Part shown: piece by piece, positions 26,101 to 35,100 of the stretch
Position numbering within the stretch: the stretch's first letter is position 1
Layout of the letters: the number at the start of each line of letters is the position of its first letter
Assembly (NCBI RefSeq): GCF_003590095.1
Contig: NC_039500.1
Coordinates: 3,844,001 to 3,908,000, forward strand
Source: Trichoplusia ni
Lineage: Eukaryota > Arthropoda > Insecta > Lepidoptera > Noctuidae
Length of the DNA stretch: 64,000 nt
Reading direction: 5' to 3'
Position numbers and translations under genes: made by a program
Notes under the pieces: model-generated
The model's input: only the letters and a program-made list of their open reading frames with translations
Told to the model about the DNA's origin: nothing
Database searches by the model: none

Positions 26101-27267
26101 TTTTGATTGGCCGTGTGAATCAGATGGTGTTACAGTAGCACCTTATATCACACCTACTGGATATTCTTTTTAGGATATTGTTGGATTATATTACTTCATC
26201 ACTATTTTTATTTCATTTTGTTCTGAGGTCCTAGCTGTTGAGTGGATACTCAACAAGTGATATGGAGTTAAATAAGCTAATATGCATACGCAATAAGCTC
26301 AGATGATGTTATGATGAGAATCTATGCAAATAAGTGTTTCTTCTTTCTTTTTATACTATGTTTTTATAAAAATTAAATCTTTGAAAATGTATATTTTTAA
26401 CTAAAACTATAAATGAACTGTAAATAACTTATGTTACATTTAACTTTTACTTTTTAGTTGTTATTGAATTATCTATTGTTTTTACTATAATTTTATAATT
26501 CTCTAACATATTCTAATGCAGCCATAGTGTACACTGCTGTGCTCTGACGGTTTCTCATATGTATTGCAAATAATAAAGGTTCTGATCTATCCTATACTTA
26601 TTTGTATGCTATAACTGGCAGCTACACTTTATATACGTATATTACTATTACAGTAATTCAATCACAAGTTATCATGTAATTCAGTCAACCATAAAGAAGC
26701 CTCAGATACATCTGGAATTTAAAATAACAATAACAGAACGCATTGTAAATGCGAACTCTCAACCACGCATCATTGTTTACAATCCGCGAGATGACAAACA
26801 TACAAACAAACATTCTTACACCAGCCACACATAAACACTCTGTAATTTACTCAGATTATTTAGGTCGCCGACTTTTTTACATTATTTCGACAACTTTCAT
26901 CTAAACGGCATTACCGAGGTACAGTTTGTGCTCTAAATGCAACTGAACCGTGAAAGTCATTGTCATTTATCATGACATCATTGCTTTTTTGCACTTTCAA
27001 ATGCCATGAAGGAGTTTCGTATTTTAACGACTTTTAACCAAAGTATTCACTTAGATAAGCTCTTATACTATTCTAGTACTCATACAATGTAACGAAAATT
27101 AGCCAATTATCTGCATAATAGACGTCAGGGTGACCGAAACATTCTTATTTCACACAATACGTTAACTCCCCCAAAACATAGGATGAAATCGCTACTTTCC
27201 TGAACATAATATCTACTGACCTTTGATTGAATGGGCGAACCCTTACAGCCACTTTCACCGAAGCCAT
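5151..27267 (-). CDS. Klp98A: Kinesin-3 motor KIF16B/Klp98A with FHA and PX domains
   Basis: Plus-end microtubule motor that in known relatives moves early endosomes by binding PI3P through its PX domain. Exons (high to low): 27221-27267, 25460-25529, 20955-21065, 20463-20579, 19793-20032, 19261-19436, 18740-18864, 18370-18482, 17757-17927, 17147-17386, 15971-16160, 14933-15107, 14462-14618, 13970-14143, 11952-12065, 10331-10450, 9473-9641, 8799-8946, 7184-7409, 6997-7087, 6621-6772, 6166-6365, 5753-5969, 5151-5540. They total 3933 nt in one open frame, 1310 aa, close to human KIF16B (about 1317 aa). Visible: start MASVKVAVRVRPFNQR, P-loop GQTGSGKT at 101-108, switch I SSRSH at 216-220, switch II DLAGSE at 250-255, FHA about 450-552, charged coiled coil about 590-1100, PX from about 1182. 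The PX exon ends in GTG-stop like the human protein. Exon 21 has a weak GTCACT donor, supported by frame and homology. Function is by orthology; exon ends are inferred without transcripts. Confidence 0.95.
7599..7620 (+). repeat. Fragment of CCCCCGCGACACAA interspersed repeat
   Basis: Short match to a family also seen at 10026-10080, 11806-11866, 18241-18298 and 60150-60218. Lies in Klp98A intron 18, antisense to the gene. Confidence 0.45.
8522..8757 (-). mobile_element. MITE with TTACCGGCACGGATCTTGAG ends, copy 1
   Basis: About 236 bp with 22-bp inverted ends differing at three positions (TTACCGGCACGGATCTTGAG against TTACCGCCAGGGATCTTGAG). The interior is the reverse complement of the copy at 40294-40534, including the shared CAGTGATTGTCCCGCAGC. 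No coding capacity. It lies in Klp98A intron 18 just upstream of exon 18's donor side. Confidence 0.7.
9150..9310 (+). repeat. Degraded interspersed repeat (GGTTCATGAGATA family)
   Basis: Contains CGGTTCATGAGATA and GGTTCCGTTTTAACGATTCG followed by CGGTAACGGCACCC, motifs I know from an abundant moth repeat. A relative with CGGTTCATGAGATACAGC is near 49790. Class not resolved. Confidence 0.4.
10026..10080 (+). repeat. CCCCCCGCGACACAAGG interspersed repeat copy
   Basis: Reads GCATTTGAATTGTATATTTG then AAACCCCCCGCGACACAAGG; near-identical to 60150-60218. In Klp98A intron 16 next to exon 16. Confidence 0.5.
11700..11880 (+). repeat. SINE-like repeat of the GCGACACAA family, longest copy
   Basis: Begins with a degenerate tRNA-like part (GTGAGGTCACCAC, then TTCGAACCCT) and continues into the family's GCATGTGACTTAAATGTT and CCGCCACACAGGGATTTAAT, so the family is probably tRNA-derived. 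It is diverged and inactive. Confidence 0.45.
11918..11950 (+). repeat. CT microsatellite next to Klp98A exon 15 donor
   Basis: CT-rich tract; on the gene strand it is a GAGA run that starts right after the GTAAGA donor at 11951. Confidence 0.7.
12066..13969 (-). other. Klp98A intron 14, no feature seen
   Basis: About 1.9 kb, AT-rich. No extra exon with family resemblance, RNA gene or intact mobile element is recognisable. Confidence 0.5.
15428..15698 (+). mobile_element. Full-length tRNA-derived SINE with 14-bp target duplication
   Basis: The head resembles a tRNA with A box TGGTCTAGTGG (15440-15450) and B box GGTTCGATTCC (15484-15494). The body has GTCTGGGTGTAATTTATC and TCAGTTGTCTGGTTACCATA, and the tail is a TTTA repeat. 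TTTTATTTGAATAA flanks it at 15414-15427 and 15699-15712 as a perfect target duplication. It sits in Klp98A intron 11, antisense to the gene. The perfect duplication points to a fairly recent insertion. Confidence 0.85.
16207..16930 (+). pseudogene. Truncated R1-clade LINE reverse transcriptase fragment
   Basis: Six-frame reading gives pieces typical of R1-type non-LTR reverse transcriptases: FPNTASGIDGTTACMVKHAW, then FLDDKLVVLRKGN, and in shifted frames AFENAWWPMIPALKALKAKG and PPNIIRMLAVYF. Frameshifts near 16690-16740 and later stops break it, and there is no start, endonuclease domain or 3' tail. It is a dead fragment in Klp98A intron 10, opposite to the gene. Clade assignment is from motif memory. 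Confidence 0.75.
18241..18298 (+). repeat. Diverged GCGACACAA-family repeat copy
   Basis: Reads TGCATGTGACTTGAAATTTT then GTGAAAATCCACGCGACGGA, a worn copy of the family whose best example is at 60150-60218. Confidence 0.4.
18910..19035 (+). repeat. Degraded repeat containing GGGGTCGGCTTCCAGTC
   Basis: GTTGGGGTCGGCTTCCAGTC and TAACCGGATGCAGCTAAGTA belong to a repeat widespread in moths; class not resolved. In Klp98A intron 6. Confidence 0.45.
22071..22132. promoter_or_regulatory. Cluster of three CRE/ATF-like sites in Klp98A intron 2
   Basis: GACGTCAT (22071-22078), the palindrome TGACGTCA (22109-22116) and TTACGTCA (22125-22132) occur within 62 bp in a CpG-rich island inside an AT-rich intron. 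TGACGTCA is the consensus site for CREB/ATF bZIP factors. Enhancer function is inferred only. Confidence 0.4.
22779..23023 (+). mobile_element. Non-autonomous Helitron, copy 1 (complete ends)
   Basis: Starts TCTATACTAATATATAAAGC and ends GGGCAACAGCTAG, inserted between A and T. A small hairpin (GGAC-GAA-GTCC) lies about 10 nt before the CTAG end. TC start, CTRR end, 3' hairpin and AT target are the Helitron signature. 245 bp, no coding capacity. Confidence 0.75.
23975..24050 (-). repeat. SINE remnant (tRNA-like B box)
   Basis: GGGGGTCGAACCCGCGACAA is an inverted B box, followed by GGCGTAGTGACCTATACCAA, the tRNA-like head read backwards. Confidence 0.45.
25530..27220 (-). other. Klp98A intron 1, no feature seen
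   Basis: 1.7 kb, strongly AT-rich. It separates the 47-nt first coding exon from exon 2. Nothing else recognisable. Confidence 0.5.
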
Positions 27268-28027
27268 TGTCACACATTATATTATCAATAGTGTTATTTT
27301 TATTTTAAAATTACATTTATGCACACAAATACGACACCACAAAGCAACTTGACATTTTTCTTTGCTTGACAGAACACAGAGTGACGTTGCAATGCTGAAA
27401 AATATTTATGACGTTTTGGAAATTTAACAAAACGTTTGATAGATTTTAAACTTTAATTTATTAAATAATAAAAGAGAATCTATCACTTCAAATGAATTTT
27501 GACCAACGAAAAGAAAAAAGCCCGGGAACCATGTTTTTTTTCTTCTGCTTTCGTCTCAAACTTGGATAATATATTCTGCCAATTATTTTCATTAACTAAC
27601 ACTAGTTAAACTTTCAAAGTTATTCTACAGGTTTTTACTGCAATTTATTACAAACATTATATTCTATAAAAGTTACGTTATTATAAAACGAAAAGAAACA
27701 TAAACGTAAACATTTTTAGTCGATTATGCAACTTTTTTCTTTTTGGTGCGACTCTAATTTTCCTGTTGTCGATAATCTGTCTGTTCTTGTCGCAGGAAAG
27801 GTTAGAATTTTTATAAAATTATTTGTTACAACTTAGGTAAATTAATTTATACTAGTTAAATGACATAAGTCGTTATTACAAATACGAAAACTAAACTAGA
27901 TATGTTATTATCACTTTAAATATTTCAGTATTCACATTAGTAATATTACAGCGACATTGGAGGTAAGTTTGAGTAACATTACATAATAATTTGTGTGTAT
28001 TCTTCCGTCAGCCAGCCAGCTATCACG
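27268..28027. promoter_or_regulatory. Shared upstream region of Klp98A and the COX7B-like gene
   Basis: 760 bp between two divergent start codons. On the plus side GTAAGT (27963-27968) and CTTCCGTCAG (28002-28011) could bound a 49-bp 5' UTR intron of the COX7B-like gene. Pyrimidine-rich TTTTTTCTTTTTGG near 27735 could mark a plus-strand start. No TATA box is convincing. Confidence 0.5.
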
Positions 28028-28726
28028 ATGTCGGACGCCCCGGGTCGCCCTATGAAGTTCCCCTACACCTTCAGCGCTAAGATCGCGCAGTTCCCGTTGA
28101 AGTTCTACGTCCAGAACCAATGGATCTGGCGCTACTGGATGTTCGGTCTCGCCATCTCTGTCCCCGTGTTCTACAAGATCCACAAACTGGGTAATTATTT
28201 TGCTTATAATAACTGCTTATTTTGTACATTTTAAATACATACAGATAGACTTACGCATGCTAAATGCTAGGAATGATGATTATTCAAGGTTACGCCACTA
28301 TTTGTTGTATACTAGATTGTAGAGTTGTATATAGATTCAGAGGCTAGAAGTAACAACCACTGTATTGTACCGTGTAATGGAACAGAGTTATTGATAAGGT
28401 TCCCTTAGTCTTATTAGAAAAAAAGAAGTAAAATTTCTAACAATCCATTGCAAATATTAAATTATCTATCATGGTACGTTTTTAAGTTTCACCATAATAT
28501 TATATAGATGAAGAATAATAAATTTGTTAAGCAAAATAATACAACTAACCGTGAATTAAATGATATTTGAATTAAAAACTAAAGTGCTGTAGGTTGTATA
28601 TATCTTAAGCATATAATGTTGTATACTATTGGCACTGACTCCTATTTCTTGTTTCCAGCTAACTCACCCGGCAATGTCAGCAAATGGGCTGAAATCAGGA
28701 GGAAGGAAGCTGCTGAGCACCATTAA
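28028..28726 (+). CDS. COX7B: Cytochrome c oxidase COX7B-type subunit (Drosophila CG7630 homologue)
   Basis: Two exons, 28028-28190 and 28659-28726, encode 76 aa starting MSDAPGRPMKFPYTFSAKIA and ending KWAEIRRKEAAEHH. A single hydrophobic helix spans about residues 33-49, after aromatic NQWIWRYW, fitting a small single-pass inner-membrane subunit with no obvious cleavable presequence. The sequence matches my memory of the insect family containing Drosophila CG7630, reported as the COX7B homologue of respiratory complex IV. The splice is GT-AG, phase 1. The start is chosen as the first ATG and gives the family N-terminus. An ATTAAA signal follows at 28799-28804. Complex IV membership is by homology; similarity to vertebrate COX7B is low. 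Confidence 0.85.
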
Positions 28727-28798
28727 ATTAAGAACAAAACCTATAGTCCTGGGTTATAATCATCAACTTGTGTGATTTATTTATGTTGTAAGCGAAAT

Positions 28799-28804
28799 AT
28801 TAAA
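28799..28804 (+). terminator. Polyadenylation signal of the COX7B-like gene
   Basis: ATTAAA 73 nt past the stop codon, followed by T-rich sequence; the nearest variant signal downstream. Confidence 0.45.
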
Positions 28805-29164
28805 TCATGTGCTAGTTACTTATTTTATTATTTTTATCTTGAGAATTTTTCCTTTATATGTTAAAAATTATACCTCCCAGATGAACAATGAAGCACACCT
28901 TTAGCTATACCCATGTTTTCCCATTTTCTATGAAACTGTTCTAGCCTTTTTTTTCAAAATCCCCATTTTTTTATGAACACTTATTTTTTCTAGCTTTTTC
29001 TTTGGAATTTCGCGTCAGAATAGCGCAACTATTACTTAGCAAAAATGAACTTAATTGCGTAAAACTTATTTCTCAATTTTGAGTGGGTTAAAACTTTTAT
29101 CATTAATATTTACTTGTGTACACTAAGGCAATTAATTAAAACAGCAACAACTGTACGTGGGTGC

Positions 29165-29170
29165 TTTATT
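29165..29170 (-). terminator. Possible distal Acf1 polyadenylation signal
   Basis: Minus-strand AATAAA followed by GCACCCACGTACAG. Using it would leave only about 350 bp between the two convergent transcripts. Confidence 0.3.
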
Positions 29171-30584
29171 CACTACAATATAAATTAATATAAAACTTAT
29201 AAATTACGTAAATAAATAATCGCAGACAAAATGATCATCATTATTACGGAAAACAAATCACTGAGAACAAGTTTATTATGTAGGAATGCACTGGAACAAT
29301 TTATTGTCTAATCAACAACTGACAGCACACTGTTAATCAACACTGACTGTCCTCCAGCGAGAGCTCACTAGTATAATACTTATTGAAGAACATAATTTGT
29401 ATAAGTACTGTACGACATGGCTGTTCACAAAACTAGTAACAAGTTACAATAAGACATGAGTATTTAAATCACCATCAAATAATTTCATGCAAACCATGTC
29501 CACTGGAATACAATCGTTCTTCCTTAATATCAAATAAAAGACCGGCTATGCCTCAGGTAAAAGACCAATCTTGTTCAACTAAAAAAAAAACAAATAAAAT
29601 TTAGCAAAACATAACACAACTTTGAGTTCGATTGATCGAAAACACGAGATTTAAGTGTTGGATAAAGTAAAACTAGGTTCAAACTTATGCACTAAAAATT
29701 TTAAAACTAAAAGTAATGTCTACAGGCTAGCACACAGTAGTCTTCGCTGGCTTTGCGTTCGTACAAATAAGCTTCGGAAATGCGTCTTCAATGCTCCTTT
29801 ACACACTATACCGCGTATTAGTCAGTCGATATGCTACACTCGCTTGTTAAAAACATTAGGTACTGTTACACTTGAATAGACTTATGTACATATACAACAA
29901 ACAAAGCAAGAATTTATTATTTTTAATTAAATGTTAATGGAATTGGATACAACTTGCGCAGTGCTAATCAGATACGTAATTAATTCAAAACCAGAACGAA
30001 AGGAAAAATGCAGTGGAAATTGACACAGAAAATATGTAAAACAAAACACACAAGAAGCAAGTTCATTATTTATGATTAATTAAACTTTTTTTTTTAGTAT
30101 GATGTGCAGTGTAATTTTGTAGTGTTGGATATATAAAAATAGTGTGGTCTTTCATTTATTGGGAAAGACTGACCAGTTTTATAAATGCATTTGATTACTT
30201 TGGCTTGAAAAACTATTGAACATTGAACACATGCGTAGACTGTCGTTAACATCTACATGTAATTTACAACGCAATAACAATTACTTAAGAAAACATTTAG
30301 ATGGACAGCAAAAAGTAACTAGCTTTAAAAATTCTCAACTTGTTTATTTTCTAGACAGTACAAATTATTTACACACATTTACAGAATTCTAGTATCTAGA
30401 TTAATTGTTTGGGCGTCAAAATGTGTGTACACACTGTTGTTCTAGTTATTAATTTATTATAAGAACAGCTCCTATTACTGCATTGTTAAAACATTGAAAC
30501 TTACCGCTGACTTCTGAAAAGTTTATCAGAAATCAATTTTATTTTCTTTGTGTCGCGACGGTTAGCACAAGAATTTAAGTTACA

Positions 30585-30715
30585 TACACAAGACACCCAG
30601 ACAGAAAAACATTTGTTGATTTCACACATGTTTGTCCTGTACGAGGATCGCCCTCACGACTTGTCGCGCACGGTAGGTTTCATGTGATAACCTAAACCAC
30701 TCGGCTATGCATACA
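30585..30715 (-). repeat. SINE remnant related to 15428-15698
   Basis: TACACAAGACACCCAGACAG and GAGGATCGCCCTCACGAC correspond, reversed, to the body and B-box region of the intact SINE at 15428. Confidence 0.5.
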
Positions 30716-31574
30716 GTCAATCAAAGGCTGGTAACTGTCGAAATCGATTTGCTTTTCAGAATCCGGAGTAAATATTGGAAGACTGTTGAAAATGGATTCG
30801 ATTGTTAGTGTGTTTTAAAGTTATGGTTACGAGAGTTTGAGTACGCCTATACATAGTTTTCATTATATTTTCATAGTAATGCTATAGGGAATGTATACAA
30901 TTTACTTGTCGACAGCAAGACAAAGGCAATTATTTAGTAGTACCACATTTAATAGTCACGATAATGTGTCAATGTGAAATGTTCGGATTGCTCATAGCTG
31001 CTGCTAGCTATATTCTTTTGGATCCTACTAATCGGGCAAGCCAACATAACGCATCTATTATTCAAAGGTTAAAATAACACAAAGCAATCAGATCTGTATC
31101 TAATAGGTTTTAAGGTGCATTATTCTATGAAATAAAATGACAGCTCTAAAAGTGGTACTACTAACCACAACTAACTACAAATTTACACATTAAATTACTC
31201 GATATAACTTGTTAGCTCAGAGTCTCACTTATATCATTAATAAAGCTTGCCGTCTTTAATAACGCTACAATTGACATTACACCTAGTAATTTACAACGTG
31301 ATACATGTCCTACACAAACGCCGAACACGGCGACATCTTAATAACAAATAATTTATCAGTATCAGCAAATATACAGACATTTTTTTGTTATATTTAACAA
31401 TATCACTTATAATTTTTTTACATTGTTTTCTTGTTAGTTTTTTGACGTATTTACTGATAAGTATTCACTCCAAAATTCCGAATTTATAGTTTTTTGAATT
31501 AGTAAACATTTAATAAAATTCCCACGTCCATTTTTCTGGAGTTTAAGTAAAAAAATGTATTAGACACAGACATA

Positions 31575-31668
31575 GATAACCTCTTAATAGATTCCGCATA
31601 CGAGCCAACTTCTCAAAATGTAGTACACTCGTACGCATATACAATGTTACACATGCGGTATCTATAAG
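31575..31668. mobile_element. MITE with GATAACC end, copy 2 (short)
   Basis: Left end GATAACCTCTTAATAGATTC then CGCAT, and right end ATGCGGTATCTATAAG, as in the element at 276-484. The outer right end is worn. Confidence 0.5.
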
Positions 31669-32135
31669 AAAATGATCTACGATTGCAGAACATGGTTCTG
31701 TGCAAATTGTGGTCGGCAAATTGTTTATGATTTTGTACAACTTTTAGAACCAGGCAATGAACAAGAATTGCATCTGTTAGTTACTTCTATATTTTGTTAT
31801 GATAATACCTCACGAATAATACTTTGCAAGACATATTTGGTCGTTATAAATGCTTTGAACTTTCCAAATTTTTGTTAAAGTGAAAAGTAGGATTTGAATA
31901 AACCGCTGTATTGAAAATCTTTTTGGATATAATGTATTTACATTTGAAAATGATGAATATTTGTAGATAGAAACGTAAGTATTTGTACAGCGATCCACAT
32001 TGGGTCAAATATTTGGTTGATTTCAGTGGTATCGTCATGGTTATTGTTATAAGACTGAACTTAACTAAACATGAGACAACGGTAAGCTCTTTGTAAGACC
32101 GCCATAGCCGCAAGCCCCCAGCTAGCTGTCCCTGC

Positions 32136-35100
32136 TCAGCAGAGCCTGGCGCGCTTGCTGTGCGGCCCCTCGGCGGGCGCGGCGGGCCGCTTGCGCGCGG
32201 CCTCCTGCCCCTGCTCCTCGTCCTCCACCTCGATGCCGGGCAGCTGCGGGAGCTCCAGCTCCAAACAACGCTTGTTCATGTATTTCTCTAGACGGTTGCC
32301 GGCTCTGAAATGTCAATATGTACATGATTAAACTTCGGCAACCATATCCATAACCTGCTTCGATACAATCGATGATTGTTATATCTGAGCAGGGACCGGC
32401 CGGATACTCATTGAAAGGGTTTTTGAAGGGGTTTTTTTAAGCGCTTCAAGAAAAAACCCTATGACATATGTTACACCTTCGAACGGATTACTGGAACCCT
32501 GTTCCGAACAGGTTACCCTTTACTACCCTGTAACACTGTAACAGGGTAACCCACTCCAACCTAAGACAATGCAATATGCACTCTTTATCATAGACATTAG
32601 TTTGAAAATAGTATAACCACGAGCGCACGTGACATCTTACCGCCCAGCGGCGCCATTGTTGCATTTACCGAGCGACTTGTAAACATGGAATAAAAATCAT
32701 TGTGGATATGATCTTACAGTTTAATTTTGCTTGTCGCACTTTTCAAACGTTGTGATATATATTTTTCGTGTCTATACTTGTAGACCAGGGTCGATAATAT
32801 TTAAAACCAAAAAAAAAAATAGTAGGATGAAACCCATTAGAAACGGAGGGGAATATTATAAAAATGAAAGGAAATATAATTTACGGGTGATCTGAGGTCG
32901 GGAAGGGGGTGGGAGTGACGTTTGAAGAGTAAAAAACGGTTTTTATCGATTTCCGGCAAAACTAAATATCGTATCGAAAAAAGTCAAATGGCAAAGTTCT
33001 AAAAGAAAAAGATCTAAAACTTTTGTGTTTACATTTTTTTCACATAACCTCAAAATTTATGTGAAAAATCTAAAAAACCAAGATTGTGGTTTTTTATTTT
33101 TATCTTTTACAAAAATTTATTTTTGTAACGAAATTTGGTGAAATCTCACTTTTTTGTGTCCCAAATACGCTGTAATTTATTTGATTAAAAATATTTATTT
33201 TTTCACCTTATTTTGAATTAATATAAAAAAACACTCTAATTTTCAATCGAAAATTCACCCGTCAAATCTTCTCAGAAAATGCAAAAAATGAAAAAAAACT
33301 TGTATTCGATTTTTTTTAAAATTATTATAAATAATTTCATCTAAAAAATTTGATCTCATTTTGTGTTCAATAGACCAATAATCAAGTAAGGTTTTAGGCT
33401 AGGTATATAAAATTACGCTGCAACTAATAGGAGCGAAGATTTAATGGAAAATGTGGCAAATACGGGGAAAAATATTAATCTTCGAGGGCTTTCGTTCAAA
33501 AATTCCTAACTTATATCTTCTAACCACGCGGACGAAGTCGCAGGCAACAGCTAGTTACCTATATGACGTTTCGCGCGTAGGTAGTTTGTCCGAGAGGCGT
33601 GAGTCGCGGCGCTACGCGTCGGCGATAGAAGAAAATCAGCTGTAGTCTTAGTAAAGCAATGAGGGGCCGCTAGGGTGCAAGTATGCAGCTCAAGTTTAGT
33701 GGGTAATTCAGGGTAACACGAATAAAAGCCTTTCGTGAAGGTAACCACTTCAAAGGGTTAAGTTATTGAAGGGGTTAACCCCTTCACGTGGTTACCATAA
33801 TGAAGGTGTTAACCATTTCGCTGGGTTTCGAGGATGTAACTCGAACAAAAGGTAACACTGCGATATGAGTTACCCCGTGTACGGGTTACCCTGTCAAACG
33901 GCTTAACTCTAAAGTGGGGTTGTCCGGTCCCTGTATCTGAGTACCCTCGAGAGACTCTCGAGGTGGCTGATAACTACAAGGTAGTACGAATATTTTAAAA
34001 CTTTGAAATGTCAATACAAGTAAAACTTACTACTGTGGAAATGTCAGGTTAGCACTAACTATTCTCCAATTTGATAGTTGCCACGTAAGTAAAGTACTTT
34101 TGTATGAATTTGTGTGTATGTAGGTGATACTGACTTGGCGACAGGATGCGAGTCCTTGTTGTAGGTGTAGCAGTTGAGGAAGACGAGCGCGGCGTCGCCG
34201 AGTAGGTCGTCGTCCGTGTCGTACTCGCCCGCCTCCAGCTTGTTGCGGATCGTCGAGAAGTCCATCGGCTGCTCGATCACGCTTAGGTAGTCAGGTACCT
34301 ACAACACGGATCATTATTTAGAAGTTTAATCTAAAATATTCAAACCCAGCTTACTACAAGCCTACGTCTGCTCCCTGGCTTGTAATAAGCTGGATTAATT
34401 GAGTCATTGATTTTAAAGTCTCGATTAATGTTTACTATCATTAAGTTAAGTTTTAGCATAGGTTCAGTCCGTGTTGTGACTTGTGGGTACTAACATCTTC
34501 CAGCGACACGGGCTCGTAGAAGGGCCAGCAATCCTTGTGCTTCATGACGTCCCGCAGCAGCTGCTGCATGAGGTCGGCGTGCAGGGCGGGGGACGCGCGC
34601 CGCCCGCGCTTGCGGCTGCTCTCTCGCGCTGGTCGATCCTCTGTAACCACACATGTACAATATAATAAACAACAACGCAATCTTCGAGCGATATTAATTG
34701 GACAAAACAATAGGAGTTTTCAACGGTATTTGTCTCGGCATTGGAACAGTAGATTAAGGGGAAAGGATTAGGATTTGTATAATTACGTATTCAAGACAAT
34801 TGGATACATACCATGGACACCATTTGTGAGCGAGTTCTTTGATCTTCTGCCGCTGTGTCCGCTTGTGTTGATTTCTTCATTACTTTTTGATCTGTAATAA
34901 AATACAACATAATTATATGTAATGGAACGGCGTCGGCGTCACTTTATTTTACAAAATCAATCATGAAAAACGAATAATAGAAACATTTTATACTTGTATT
35001 TACAACCTTAATGCAAAGCAATAAGCAAGGTCTGTATTATTGATGACATTCACAAAACTGCCGGGCTGCGCTTTTTTGGGCAAACTGCCACTAGAATTTG

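Larger units (their letters stand above)
28830..32135 (-). other. Gap between convergent genes; probable long Acf1 3' UTR
   Basis: 3.3 kb of AT-rich DNA with no supportable coding exon. It contains a SINE remnant (30585-30715) and a short MITE (31575-31668). Several minus-strand AATAAA hexamers occur (30343-30348, 29268-29273, 29165-29170), so Acf1 may have alternative 3' ends; the extent of the UTR is a guess. Confidence 0.45.

Noticed and set aside
27932..28183. Minus-strand 83-aa frame opposite the COX7B-like first exon
   Set aside because: Antisense shadow; the plus-strand frame has a family match and correct splicing.
32112..32138. Readthrough extension of Acf1 like that of Klp98A
   Set aside because: The frame stays open for about two dozen codons, but third positions show no G/C bias and composition drops straight after the stop.
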